A stretch of 64,000 nt of DNA from JAHEZL01 sp964406465 (GTDB lineage: Bacteria; Bacteroidota; Bacteroidia; Flavobacteriales_C; GCA-002722245), in NCBI GenBank assembly GCA_964406465.1, contig CAYORT010000003.1:62001-126000 (forward strand). The letters run 5' to 3'. Both the position numbers and the translations under genes were made by a program. The notes below the pieces were generated by a model. That model searched no databases. It was not told the origin of the DNA and saw only the letters and a list, made by a program, of their open reading frames with translations. Below are positions 1 through 8,475 of the stretch, piece by piece. The stretch's first letter is position 1, and every line of letters starts with the position of its first letter.

Positions 1-831
1 CGCCCAAGCTTTTTGTTTGAAACTAATGAGTAAACCATCTGAGCCAGCATTTAAATCGATCACATCCTCATTCACATAGCCAGTGGGCACAATGGTAGTC
101 CAAGTACTATTATCAAATGCGTATAAAGTATCTTGATTGTTATCCCCGTTATCGTAATTAGTATACAAAGTATTGTTAACCACTTCTAGGGTATTGTAGG
201 GCCCCACAGGAATAGCAGTAATCACGCTCCACTGCTGAAAGTCATTTAAGAAATTACTGTTTACATCGGCATAATAAATTCCATTTTTTGTTGCAGCATA
301 AATTTTTCCGTTGTAAATCTTAATTTCTTCCACGAAAATATTCGAGCTGTTGCTTCCAATTTTATAAGTGTCTTTTATCTCTCTCTTTTTTAAATCGAAA
401 ACTACAATTCCAAAACCACAAGATAGATAAGCCAAGTCACCCGCTACCAAAATGGCATTAATCGACTTATCACCCACCACCGTGCTGTGAACGATATCGG
501 CGAAATTGATCACTTTATCGCCAATAATTAAATCGATATTACCGGTGCTATAACCTAAAATAACGGTGTTGTAGGTAGCAGAATACGCTAAGGCATTAAC
601 ACCCACGTCTGCCAAACCATTTACTTTAGAAAGTTTATTGATAGAGTTGTCTTTGCTATCGTAATAAAAAAATCCAGAAGTAGTTGCGCAGTAAATTTTA
701 TCGCCAGCGCTCACGGTAGCCACCCCATGGTTATAAGGCAAATGATCTCGCCAACCGCCAATGGCAGGTGGTTGCGCAAAAGAAACACCGCAACTAAAAA
801 GCAATAAACTAAGCAATAAAAATCTTTTCAT
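1..831 (-). CDS. porZ: PorZ-like T9SS attachment-complex protein, N-terminal part (runs off the window)
   Basis: An open frame of 277 codons starts at an ATG and has no stop before the left edge, so only the N-terminal third or so of the protein is visible. Residues 1-20 form a signal peptide ending in SFAQ. The mature start carries WRDHLPY and YCATTSGFFYYD, which resemble the first propeller blades of PorZ. PorZ is known as a surface component of the type IX secretion system that works beside the PorU sortase in attaching cargo to anionic lipopolysaccharide. Blade-like repeats (IYAATKNGIYYAD, LYAFDNSTWTTI) continue to the edge. The link to the T9SS cargo elsewhere in the window is an inference. 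Another two-component-type propeller protein remains possible because the C-terminal half is not seen. Confidence 0.72.
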   Translation of the reverse strand, partial: MKRFLLLSLLLFSCGVSFAQPPAIGGWRDHLPYNHGVATVSAGDKIYCATTSGFFYYDSKDNSINKLSKVNGLADVGVNALAYSATYNTVILGYSTGNIDLIIGDKVINFADIVHSTVVGDKSINAILVAGDLAYLSCGFGIVVFDLKKREIKDTYKIGSNSSNIFVEEIKIYNGKIYAATKNGIYYADVNSNFLNDFQQWSVITAIPVGPYNTLEVVNNTLYTNYDNGDNNQDTLYAFDNSTWTTIVPTGYVNEDVIDLNAGSDGLLISFKQKAWA

Positions 832-904
832 CTTTCAGATTGTTGAGCCAATTTAACTGTTTTTGCCAAAAGTTATTGCATTAAAATGCAGAAGACAAAT
901 TTAT

Positions 905-2104
905 TTAGCGCGACCAAGTGCTAATTTGCGAAGAGTAAATGCCTCTTTTTCCCGAACACAAATAAGCTACAATACAAGCCACCAGCATAAATATGCCAGT
1001 ATTGAAACCAAACAATTCAACACCCATAATGGCGCATGCAAGAGGCGTATTCGTGGCTGCTGCAAACACTGCCACAAAGCCGATGGCAGTTAAAAAGCCA
1101 AGTGGCAATGGAAAAAATGCAAATAAGGCGCTTCCTAAAGCTGCTCCTACAAAAAACAAAGGTGTAACCTCTCCGCCTTTAAATCCGGCACTCAAAGTAA
1201 AGGTGGTGAGTAATAGTTTTACCAAAAAAACATGAGGTGCACGCGGCTCGAAAAAAGACTTTTCTATTTCAAAAATTCCCAAACTATTGTAAATGTTGGT
1301 ATCTAAAAAGTACACAGCAATTACGATGATTAGTCCTCCAATAAGCGGACGAACTGGAGGATAGGCAATATACTTTTCGAATAACTTTTTAAATGTTTCG
1401 CCACTGAATACAAAAAGGTAAGCGCACAATCCAAACAACACGCCGGCTGCGGCAGTCCAGCCTAAAGTGGTAGCATTTAAAAAGGGCATAAAAGGAATGT
1501 TGTATTCTGTATGAATAACACCCCATTGCAAACAAATCAAATGAGCAAAATAGGCCACGGCAATACTTGGAAAAAAAGCTCTCCATCGTATTTCTACCAG
1601 AGCCATCACTTCAAGGGCGAATATCGCTCCAGCAAGTGGCGTTCCAAACACGGCTGAAAATCCGGCACTAATGCCCAGTATCAACAAAATCTTTCGGTCT
1701 TCCTTATTCAGCTTAAACCATTGAGTGAATCTATCGGCAATTGCGCCACCAATTTGCACCGCTGTTCCCTCTCTACCCACCGATCCACCAAAAAAATGGG
1801 TAAGCCATGTGCCCAACAAAACCATAGGTGCCATGATAAAGGGAATGGGCTTTTTTGGCTGGTGTATCTCTTCTAAAATTAAGTTATTTCCCTTAACAGC
1901 TTCTTTCCCCCAATAGTGGTATGCAAATCCTATCACCAAACCCGCTAAGGGTAAAAAGTAGATGTACGAATCTTCATACAGCGTAAAGCGAAAGATTTCG
2001 TCTAATCCCAATAAAAAAATAGCCACTACACAACCTACTAATAGTCCTACAATCGCGCAAAGTAGCGTCCACTTTACCAAATATGAATCGAATAATTTTT
2101 CCAT
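905..2104 (-). CDS. CLC-family anion channel/antiporter, possibly fluoride type
   Basis: Integral membrane protein of 399 residues with about ten hydrophobic helices. The CLC signature GREGTAVQIG (residues about 111-120) contains the gating glutamate. A second filter segment GGEVTPLF lies near residue 310. The canonical chloride filter GSGIP is replaced by GNNLI (about residues 72-76). In the CLC-F fluoride/proton antiporters the chloride-coordinating Ser is known to be Met or Asn, so this Asn form may export fluoride. That reading is an inference, and no fluoride riboswitch was recognised upstream. There is no cytoplasmic CBS pair, consistent with the short prokaryotic form. It is transcribed away from the VF530-family gene. 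Confidence 0.85.
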   Translation of the reverse strand: MEKLFDSYLVKWTLLCAIVGLLVGCVVAIFLLGLDEIFRFTLYEDSYIYFLPLAGLVIGFAYHYWGKEAVKGNNLILEEIHQPKKPIPFIMAPMVLLGTWLTHFFGGSVGREGTAVQIGGAIADRFTQWFKLNKEDRKILLILGISAGFSAVFGTPLAGAIFALEVMALVEIRWRAFFPSIAVAYFAHLICLQWGVIHTEYNIPFMPFLNATTLGWTAAAGVLFGLCAYLFVFSGETFKKLFEKYIAYPPVRPLIGGLIIVIAVYFLDTNIYNSLGIFEIEKSFFEPRAPHVFLVKLLLTTFTLSAGFKGGEVTPLFFVGAALGSALFAFFPLPLGFLTAIGFVAVFAAATNTPLACAIMGVELFGFNTGIFMLVACIVAYLCSGKRGIYSSQISTWSR

Positions 2105-2145
2105 CGAGGCGATGAAGATAAGATGTTTTCTGTTACATTAGAAGT

Positions 2146-2352
2146 ATGAACAACGATCCATTGCACGGAAAAACTTTGCAGCACATTTTAGAGCACCTCA
2201 CCGATCTATATCCTTGGGAAGAGTTAGCACATCATGTAAATATCAATTGTTTTAAGAGCAATCCAAGCATCAAATCGAGTTTAACTTTTTTGAGAAAAAC
2301 ACCTTGGGCGAGAAAAAAAGTGGAGGAACTTTATATTAAATCCTTGAAATAA
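2146..2352 (+). CDS. VF530-family small putative DNA-binding protein
   Basis: A 68-residue protein that matches the VF530 family (DUF2132) from end to end: KTLQHILEHL, YPWEELAHHVNINCF and LRKTPWARKKVEELY are its conserved blocks. The family is known from a structure described as DNA-binding, but its cellular role is not established. It has no signal peptide and is probably cytoplasmic. The gene starts 41 bp from the divergent CLC gene and ends two bases before the convergent cytochrome lipoprotein, which is unusually tight packing. Confidence 0.8.
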   Translation: MNNDPLHGKTLQHILEHLTDLYPWEELAHHVNINCFKSNPSIKSSLTFLRKTPWARKKVEELYIKSLK

Positions 2353-2354
2353 AA

Positions 2355-2696
2355 TTATTCGGGAGTTCCGTTCTGCGCCCAGCAATTGATTAATTTGATG
2401 GATGCATCATCTAATTTCGACGCTCCTTGCGGCATTGGCGCAAAACCATTGGCATGCTGAACAGATCCAACAATTGCATCCTTAGCATTTTTAGCATGAG
2501 AATAAGTACTTAAATCATACCCACCGCTTTTGTTTGAACCATTGTGACAAGAAACACAATTGGCATCTAAAATTGGTTTTACGTTAGTAATATATGTGGA
2601 TGTTGTTCCAGTGCAATCAGATGTTGTCACCTTTTTTTTACATGCTGCTACAGTTAAAACTAGCGCACTTAATGAGAAAAGAAGTAATGCTTTCAT
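2355..2696 (-). CDS. c-type cytochrome-like lipoprotein
   Basis: Protein of 113 residues beginning MKALLLFSLS with a lipobox (TVAAC), so it is probably a membrane-anchored lipoprotein. A heme-attachment motif CVSCH follows NVKPILDANC, and a later MPQG could supply the distal Met ligand. The layout (one CxxCH, then LDDASIKLINCW near the C-terminus) is that of small periplasmic cytochromes related to the Planctomycete-type cytochrome c domain. An upstream in-frame ATG would add ten residues before the signal peptide and was not used because the lipobox then sits too deep. A distant relative lies in the copper locus at about 53.5 kb. Confidence 0.75.
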   Translation of the reverse strand: MKALLLFSLSALVLTVAACKKKVTTSDCTGTTSTYITNVKPILDANCVSCHNGSNKSGGYDLSTYSHAKNAKDAIVGSVQHANGFAPMPQGASKLDDASIKLINCWAQNGTPE

Positions 2697-2803
2697 AGGA
2701 ATTTTATTTTCATAACGAATGTACATACAATTAGTTGCCTTTGAGACTCACTATTACGGCAATTTTCTAAGTTTATTATCTTAGTTTGGTTACTTTTACA
2801 ACA

Positions 2804-4726
2804 ATGGAAACTCCCGAAAGATTGCTACAGCTTAAAAAGCTTTTGAAAATTGAACGCGATGAAGATTTCGCTCAATATCAAGAGCATTTTTCACGCAACA
2901 ATATCAATTACAGAAAAGAAAGCGGAGTAACATGGTATCCTGTAGTAATTAGCAACGAGGAAATTGGCATAGGTGAATACCTTTCTTTGGATATTGAACG
3001 CACCACCAACTTCAATGAACCGCACCAATTTTCGGGCGGAAAGCAAGCTGCACTTTTTTCAAATAAATATCCCGATGAACAACAAATTATTGGGACTGTT
3101 AAAATTCTCGGACACAATAAAATTAGGCTATCTACCACTTTAGATGAGTTGCCCGATTGGTGCGAAGAAGGAAAACTAGGATTGAACATTTTGTTTGATG
3201 AAGCGAGTTATCGCGAGATGAATATTGCTTTAGACAAGGTGATTGCTGCACCAAATAGTACCCGACTCGGACAACTTCGCGATGTTATTTTTGAAGAAAA
3301 AAAACCAGCATTTCATAGTCACCCGAAAATTCAAATTGCACGATTAAATGCTTCGCAAAATGAAGCAGTAAATAAAATTGTTGCCGCTAAAGATATTGCC
3401 ATTATTCACGGTCCGCCTGGAACAGGAAAAACCACCACTCTCGTTCAAGCCATTCGTGAAACTCTCAAAAACGAATCGCAAGTTTTGGTATGTAGCTCTA
3501 GTAATACTGCGGTAGATTTGCTCACAGAAAAATTACATCGCGAAGGAATTAGTGTGTTGCGTTTAGGAAATCCTGCCCGTATTTCTGAGGAAGTTTTGAT
3601 GAATACTTTAGATGCTAAAATATCTGCCCACGACTCCTACAAGGACTTAAAAAACTACAGAAAAACGGCTGAAGAATATTTCAAAATGGCAGGAAAATAC
3701 AAACGTGTTTTCAATCGCGAAGAAAGAGTACAGCGCCAAATGTACTATCAGCAAGCCAAACAAATCATGCGCGATGCCAACAACTTGGAAGATTATATCA
3801 TTCAATCTCAATTCGACAAAGCACAGGTGATTGCTTGTACGCCTGTGGTATCGGCTGGAAAAATGATGCGCAATCGACATTTTTCAACGCTCTTTATTGA
3901 TGAAGCCGCACAAGCCCTCGAGCCCATGTGCTGGATACCTATTACACGTGCCGAACGCGTGATTTTTGCCGGAGATCACTTTCAGTTACCTCCCACAGTA
4001 AAATCGAAAAAAGCAGAGGCAGAAGGACTAAAAGAAACTTTGTTTGAACGTTGCATGAACATCGGCAATATTTCGGTGATGTTGAACACGCAATACCGCA
4101 TGCACGAAAACATTATGAACTTCTCCAATCATAAATTTTACAAAGGGGAATTGAAGGCCGATGATTCGGTAAAAAACACTTTGTTAAGCTACAACGAAGA
4201 AGAAACATTTTTGCACACACCAGTTGATTTTATTGACACTTCGGGCTGTAGCTTCGACGATATCATGAATCCCGAAAGCTTAAGTCACAGCAATCCCGAT
4301 GAAGCAACTTTACTCATCAAACATTTAAAATTATTGTTGAGCGAATATCAAATTTCATCGCAGGAAATCTTAACCGTGGGTATCATTTCTCCATATAAAG
4401 AGCAAGTACAATATCTCACGCAACTGGTAGAAGCCGATGAAGATTTTAAAGCATTTCCGATCAAATTAGCCATTAAAACCATCGACGGATTTCAAGGTCA
4501 GGAACGCGATATCATTTACATCTCTTTAGTGCGCAGCAACGACAGCGCTGAAATTGGATTCCTCTCAGATATCCGACGCATGAATGTTGCCCTCACCCGA
4601 GCCAAGAAAAAACTTGTGGTAATAGGCAACAGCGCTACGTTGGCGAATCATCCTTTTTACAAAGATTTTATTGAATATTGTGAGAAGATAGGGGCTTATA
4701 AAAGCGCTTGGGAGTTTAATTATTAA
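2804..4726 (+). CDS. SF1 superfamily DNA/RNA helicase (UPF1/IGHMBP2-like)
   Basis: A 640-residue helicase with the SF1B motif set: Walker A GPPGTGKTTT at about residue 203, motif Ia CSSSNTAVD, Walker B DEAAQALEP at about 365, motif III GDHFQLPP, QYRMH (motif IV), TIDGFQGQE (motif V) and NVALTRAKK (motif VI). The N-terminal 190 residues resemble the stalk/barrel region of UPF1-like proteins. Such bacterial enzymes are 5'-3' translocases on nucleic acid with no clear physiological role. The ATG was preferred over an in-frame TTG 18 bases upstream, which would only add a poor leader. It stands alone, with a hypothetical gene 13 bp downstream that may be co-transcribed. Confidence 0.92.
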   Translation: METPERLLQLKKLLKIERDEDFAQYQEHFSRNNINYRKESGVTWYPVVISNEEIGIGEYLSLDIERTTNFNEPHQFSGGKQAALFSNKYPDEQQIIGTVKILGHNKIRLSTTLDELPDWCEEGKLGLNILFDEASYREMNIALDKVIAAPNSTRLGQLRDVIFEEKKPAFHSHPKIQIARLNASQNEAVNKIVAAKDIAIIHGPPGTGKTTTLVQAIRETLKNESQVLVCSSSNTAVDLLTEKLHREGISVLRLGNPARISEEVLMNTLDAKISAHDSYKDLKNYRKTAEEYFKMAGKYKRVFNREERVQRQMYYQQAKQIMRDANNLEDYIIQSQFDKAQVIACTPVVSAGKMMRNRHFSTLFIDEAAQALEPMCWIPITRAERVIFAGDHFQLPPTVKSKKAEAEGLKETLFERCMNIGNISVMLNTQYRMHENIMNFSNHKFYKGELKADDSVKNTLLSYNEEETFLHTPVDFIDTSGCSFDDIMNPESLSHSNPDEATLLIKHLKLLLSEYQISSQEILTVGIISPYKEQVQYLTQLVEADEDFKAFPIKLAIKTIDGFQGQERDIIYISLVRSNDSAEIGFLSDIRRMNVALTRAKKKLVVIGNSATLANHPFYKDFIEYCEKIGAYKSAWEFNY

Positions 4727-4739
4727 TTAGGATTCGATT

Positions 4740-5264
4740 ATGAAATCAATAAGCGAAATAACATATAAGGTTGTTGCATATTCTGAAATCGAAGAACTGC
4801 CTGCAGAAGAATGCATTGATTGGGCAATGGAAATGATTGAAGGTGGTCACGATACTCCTTCATTAATAATGCTAGCCTGTATAGAAAAACCAGCAAACTA
4901 TTTTGAAACAATTGAATACCTGAAAAAAGCAATATTTGAATTGGGGTTAAAAGAAAAAATTGGTGAAGAAGCAGTTATTAGCTATTCATATTTCTATGTA
5001 AAAAGAATTGCTGATAACATAAATATTAAACATAATCTCAGAATGCTATATTCGTTTTACCAAGATCTAGAAGAACATGGAAGTTCAATCTATGATTTTT
5101 GTTTACTGCATTGGGCTTGGGATCAACTAGATTATGATGATATCGGTTTTAACCATTATTGGGAGGGAGCAACAAATAAAAATATTGAACAAATTATAAT
5201 TGAAGTAGCACAAAAGTGGATTGAAAAAAATCAAACATTTTACCATCAACCTCCACTCTGCTAA
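4740..5264 (+). CDS. hypothetical protein, 174 residues
   Basis: Not recognised. The protein is acidic, rich in Glu, Ile and Tyr, has no signal peptide or membrane segment, and is predicted mostly helical (EECIDWAMEMIEGG, NYFETIEYLKKAIFELG, IEQIIIEVAQKWIEKN). The helical-hairpin feel and acidic charge are seen in small immunity-type proteins, but nothing in the neighbourhood supports that. It follows the helicase by 13 bp on the same strand and ends at a hairpin repeat (family D). Codon and base composition are more AT-rich than the helicase. Confidence 0.7.
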   Translation: MKSISEITYKVVAYSEIEELPAEECIDWAMEMIEGGHDTPSLIMLACIEKPANYFETIEYLKKAIFELGLKEKIGEEAVISYSYFYVKRIADNINIKHNLRMLYSFYQDLEEHGSSIYDFCLLHWAWDQLDYDDIGFNHYWEGATNKNIEQIIIEVAQKWIEKNQTFYHQPPLC

Positions 5265-5331
5265 GTTTAGCTTGCGAACTTTGCTGAATCTTTTCCCGTC
5301 CCGATTCTCGGGATTCAGCTTCAATAATTAA
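5261..5331. repeat. Intergenic hairpin repeat, family D, copy 1
   Basis: The stretch shares about 55 aligned bases with the copy near 36.9 kb, including GCGAACTT and GCTGAATCTTTTCCCG. It folds as GCTGAATC pairing with GATTCAGC and encloses a smaller hairpin CCCGA-ttc-TCGGG that the other copy lacks. It lies between convergent genes, directly behind the hypothetical gene. Confidence 0.6.
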
Positions 5332-5397
5332 CGAGATTGCTTCATCCATCTGCTGACGGATTTTCGCAAAGAAGAACTGGGCTTAAAGTCAGGAAAA

Positions 5398-6558
5398 TCA
5401 CATTTTCATCTTCTCCACACCCCTCCAATTTTTCACCACATAGCCTTCCTTGCTATTAAACTCCAGCGTTCCATCGTACAACAAAGTTCCTTTCTCTTGT
5501 TGACTAAATGAATTCCACTGGTGAATAGGTTTAAAGAAATTCTCCTGATAAGTTTGTGCTGCTTTGATTTCAATTGCACTCAAATCTTTACCATTATCCA
5601 ATAAAACATCAATCTCTAAACCTTTGTTGTCGCGCCAAAAATATAGCTGGGTTGGTGAACCAGTATTGAATTTTTTCTTCATTAATTCGAGCAGCACAAA
5701 ATTCTCAAATAAGTTTCCTCTAAAATGAGAATTGGCTAATTCATTTTCTTGTCGGATGCCCAATAAAGAACAAGCCAAACCAGTATCGTAGAAATACAAT
5801 TTAGGCATTTTAACCACACGTTTGTTGAAGTTTTTATGATGCGGAGGAAGTAAAAAAAGCACATAACTACTCTGCAAAATACTCAGCCAAGAATTAACCG
5901 TTTTCATTTCAACACCACATTCTACACTGAGCGATGATACGTTCAATTGTTGTCCGATTCTACCAGCGCACAACTGAATAAATCGATTGAACAATAACGT
6001 ATTATCTATATTTCGCAACTGTTTTACATCTCTTTCAACATAAGTTCTAATATAAGCTGGATACCATATTGCGGGTTTTCTATTCTTGTCGTAAATCTCG
6101 GGATAACAACCATTCAAAATCAATTGATTGGTGCTCCATTGCTTATCGCCAAAAGAAGAAATTTCATGATAACTCAAAGGCAATAAATCGACGTAACCAA
6201 TTCGTCCGGCCAAACTTTGTGTTACCGCTTGCTGCAATAAAAAATTGTTGCTGCCTGTGAGAATAAACAGCCCTTCTTTCTTTGTCTCGTCGAGGATTTG
6301 CTGCAAATAACTGAACAGGGCAGGCACACGCTGCGCCTCATCTATAATGGCCCCCGAGGGATATCTGCCTAAAAAAGCACGAGGATCACTTTCAGCCAAA
6401 AACCGTTCATCGGGATTTTCTAAAGACACATAAGGCTTTTTTGGGAAAACCTTTCTGACTAAAGTAGTCTTGCCACTTTGACGCGGACCAACCACCGCCA
6501 AAGCCCTAAATTGTTTGCTATAATCTTTAATTAATTTCTCGGCTGTTCTACTAACCAT
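5398..6558 (-). CDS. ATP-binding protein, AAA_14/DUF4143 type
   Basis: A 386-residue P-loop protein of the widespread archaeal/bacterial AAA_14 plus DUF4143 architecture. Walker A GPRQSGKTT is at residues 24-32, Walker B IIDEAQR at about 72-78, and a sensor-like ILTGSNNF follows. The C-terminal half (RTYVERDVKQL, then YFYDTGLACSLLG, FENFVLLEL, FWRDNKGLEIDVL) is the DUF4143 module with a PD-(D/E)XK-nuclease-like end (EIDVL...AIEIKA). The function of this family is not established. A second, diverged member lies at 14.6-15.7 kb. It is a single gene with no partner on its strand. Confidence 0.88.
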   Translation of the reverse strand: MVSRTAEKLIKDYSKQFRALAVVGPRQSGKTTLVRKVFPKKPYVSLENPDERFLAESDPRAFLGRYPSGAIIDEAQRVPALFSYLQQILDETKKEGLFILTGSNNFLLQQAVTQSLAGRIGYVDLLPLSYHEISSFGDKQWSTNQLILNGCYPEIYDKNRKPAIWYPAYIRTYVERDVKQLRNIDNTLLFNRFIQLCAGRIGQQLNVSSLSVECGVEMKTVNSWLSILQSSYVLFLLPPHHKNFNKRVVKMPKLYFYDTGLACSLLGIRQENELANSHFRGNLFENFVLLELMKKKFNTGSPTQLYFWRDNKGLEIDVLLDNGKDLSAIEIKAAQTYQENFFKPIHQWNSFSQQEKGTLLYDGTLEFNSKEGYVVKNWRGVEKMKM

Positions 6559-6633
6559 AAAAAAGCTTTTAGTACAAATTTAGTCATTAATGACCAAAAT
6601 TGTACTACCAGACCAAAATATATTTCCCCAGAA

Positions 6634-6666
6634 CAAAAAAGACCACCCTTTCGAGCAGTCTTTCTT
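6634..6666 (-). terminator. Rho-independent terminator downstream of osmC
   Basis: On the minus strand AAAGACTGCTC and GGGTGGTCTTT form a stem (with G-U pairs) around GAAA, followed by a run of T. It lies 19 bp past the osmC stop codon. Confidence 0.6.
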
Positions 6667-6684
6667 TAAATGATAGCGTTCAGC

Positions 6685-7095
6685 TTACGCCAAAGTATAT
6701 TCCAATGAAATTGCTGTGTTCAACAATTTAGAGATCGGACAGTTTACTTTTGCATCTTCAGCAGCAGCAGCAAATTGCTCAGCAGAAATTCCTGGAACTT
6801 TAGCTGTTAATTTCAAAGATGATGATGTTACTGCTCCGTTTTCTAAAACTACTGCGCATGTGGTTTCTAAGTTATCAGCAGTGAAACCAGCTGCAACCAA
6901 AACGAAGCTCAATTTCATGGTGAAGCATCCTGCGTGTGCTGCAGCGATTAACTCTTCTGGATTTGTTCCTACGCCTTCTTCGAAACGTGAACCAAATGAA
7001 TATTGTGTTTTATTTAATACAGTGCTTTGTGTAGAAAGATTTCCTTTTCCTTCTTTACCTGTTCCTGCCCATTGAGCGGTTGCTGTTCTTTTCAT
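6685..7095 (-). CDS. osmC: OsmC-family peroxiredoxin
   Basis: A 136-residue protein of usual OsmC length. The two redox cysteines are present: the peroxidatic Cys in AAHAGCFTM (about residue 57) and the resolving Cys in VNCPISKLL (about 119). The family detoxifies organic hydroperoxides in the cytoplasm using thiol reductants. The N-terminal TAQWAGTGKEGKG and FGSRFEEGVGTNPEELIAAA blocks are typical of the OsmC subgroup. It is a single gene with its own terminator. Confidence 0.92.
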   Translation of the reverse strand: MKRTATAQWAGTGKEGKGNLSTQSTVLNKTQYSFGSRFEEGVGTNPEELIAAAHAGCFTMKLSFVLVAAGFTADNLETTCAVVLENGAVTSSSLKLTAKVPGISAEQFAAAAEDAKVNCPISKLLNTAISLEYTLA

Positions 7096-7172
7096 AACTA
7101 ATTTATAATTTGTTTAGACGACGAAAATAAAAATCATTCGCGTTAATCAATTACTTCCTTGATAGGTTTAAT

Positions 7173-7712
7173 CTATTCTTGCTCTCTCTTCTTTTTGTAC
7201 AATTTAATGGCAACCATCATAATGCCTGCCAATAAAATCAAGCCAACAACACCATATACCCAATCAAATAGGCCTTGATCCTTAAGCTCCACTAAAAATA
7301 CAATAACGAATAACAATAAAGTGGATACCTCATTCCACATGCGCAATTTGGTTGATGAATATTTCACCTCATCGTTTTGCAACTGAAGATAAATTTTATG
7401 GCAAGCCAAGTGATACAACACTAGCAACATCACGAATAACAATTTCACATGCATCCATCCTTCACGAAAATAACTCGTTTCTATCATTAACCAAGTCCCC
7501 AAACATACTGTGATAATCATAGATGGCCAAGTAATGATATACCACAATCTCTTCTCCATGATTTTGTATTGATTTTGTAAAATGGTTTTTTCAGGCTCTT
7601 CTTTTTTCTCTGCCTCGGTGTGATAAATAAACAGACGCACGATATAGAACAATCCGGCAAACCAAGTAACAACAAAGATAATATGAAGAGCGAGGATATA
7701 GTAATGTGCCAT
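7173..7712 (-). CDS. hemJ: HemJ-type protoporphyrinogen IX oxidase (CopD superfamily)
   Basis: A 179-residue membrane protein with four main hydrophobic helices plus a C-terminal one ending in a Lys/Arg tail. The N-terminal signature ALHIIFVVTWFAGLFY with HIIF His and the conserved LRMWNEV segment match the HemJ family. HemJ is the heme-binding protoporphyrinogen IX oxidase used by many bacteria lacking HemG/HemY, and it acts in the inner membrane in heme synthesis. The gene is divergent from the thioesterase gene by 34 bp, so the two promoters overlap. Confidence 0.85.
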   Translation of the reverse strand: MAHYYILALHIIFVVTWFAGLFYIVRLFIYHTEAEKKEEPEKTILQNQYKIMEKRLWYIITWPSMIITVCLGTWLMIETSYFREGWMHVKLLFVMLLVLYHLACHKIYLQLQNDEVKYSSTKLRMWNEVSTLLLFVIVFLVELKDQGLFDWVYGVVGLILLAGIMMVAIKLYKKKREQE

Positions 7713-7746
7713 AAAATAGTATATTTAAGCGATAAATATAGAAATA

Positions 7747-8256
7747 ATGGAAGCAATAAAAGCAAAAGATACTTTGGCAATAGCAACATACATTGTATTG
7801 CCGAATGATACGAATATGTTGAACAATTTAATGGGCGGACAATTACTCAACTGGATGGACGTGATTGGCGCCATTTGCGCAGGTAGATTTTGCAAGCACG
7901 TTGTGGTGACTGCCAGCGTGAGTAACGTATCTTTTCAACAACCTATTCAGTTTGGAAATGTGGTGACTTTAGAAGCAAAAGTATCACGCTCTTTCCACAA
8001 ATCTTGTGAGGTTTTTATTGAAGTTTATAAGGAGAGTCAGACCAACGGCACCAAAATAAAATGCAACGAAGCCATGTACACTTTTGTGGCTTTAAACGAC
8101 AAAGGTGAAACAGTGGCTATGCCCGAGCTAGTGCCCGAAAGCGAATTGGAAATAAAAAGATTTGATGGCGCACTACGCAGAAGACAATTGAGCTTGATCT
8201 TGGCTGGACGATTAAAACCAGAAGAGGCAAGTGAGTTGAAGGCGTTGTTTGTCTAA
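7747..8256 (+). CDS. acyl-CoA thioesterase, hotdog fold
   Basis: A 169-residue single hotdog domain. The signature NNLMGGQLLNWMD (residues about 25-37) holds the active-site Asn and Asp of the YciA/BACH subgroup, and SFQQPIQFGNVV lies in the central helix/strand region. These enzymes hydrolyse acyl-CoA in the cytoplasm; the chain-length preference cannot be read from sequence. The C-terminal RRRQLSLILAGRLKPEEA is a Bacteroidota-type extension. It ends at a large palindrome. Confidence 0.9.
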   Translation: MEAIKAKDTLAIATYIVLPNDTNMLNNLMGGQLLNWMDVIGAICAGRFCKHVVVTASVSNVSFQQPIQFGNVVTLEAKVSRSFHKSCEVFIEVYKESQTNGTKIKCNEAMYTFVALNDKGETVAMPELVPESELEIKRFDGALRRRQLSLILAGRLKPEEASELKALFV

Positions 8257-8286
8257 AACGAAAAATCAGTACTTATTTAACCATAT

Positions 8287-8450
8287 ACTTCCGGGAGTGG
8301 AATTCCTCCGTCGGCTGACGGAAGGGGTGTGTAAAGGCCTGTGAAGTGGCAGGGAGATGGATTAAGTTATTGTGAATCCATCTCCCTCCTTCCCGCAAGC
8401 AAAGTCGCACCCCTTCCGTCAGCCGACGGAGGAATCCCACTCCCAAAAGT
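8287..8450. repeat. Large BIME-like palindrome, family A, copy 1
   Basis: Two inverted arms of about 70 bases flank a short AT-rich spacer. Each arm carries its own small hairpin CCGTC-ggct-GACGG, then a conserved stretch with GTGTGTAAAGGCCTGTGAAG and GGGAGATGGATT. Arms of this copy pair with each other over nearly their whole length. Copies 2-4 are at about 30.8, 36.0 and 62.6 kb. It lies between the convergent thioesterase and GH3 genes. Confidence 0.85.
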
Positions 8451-8475
8451 TCGTGCTTGAAAAATAAGTTTAAAA

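Noticed and set aside
2105..2145. Fluoride riboswitch upstream of the CLC gene
   Set aside because: The gap is only 41 bp and no conserved fluoride-aptamer core was recognised.
6069..6260. Plus-strand frame inside the AAA ATPase gene
   Set aside because: Antisense of a well supported domain, with no recognisable features.
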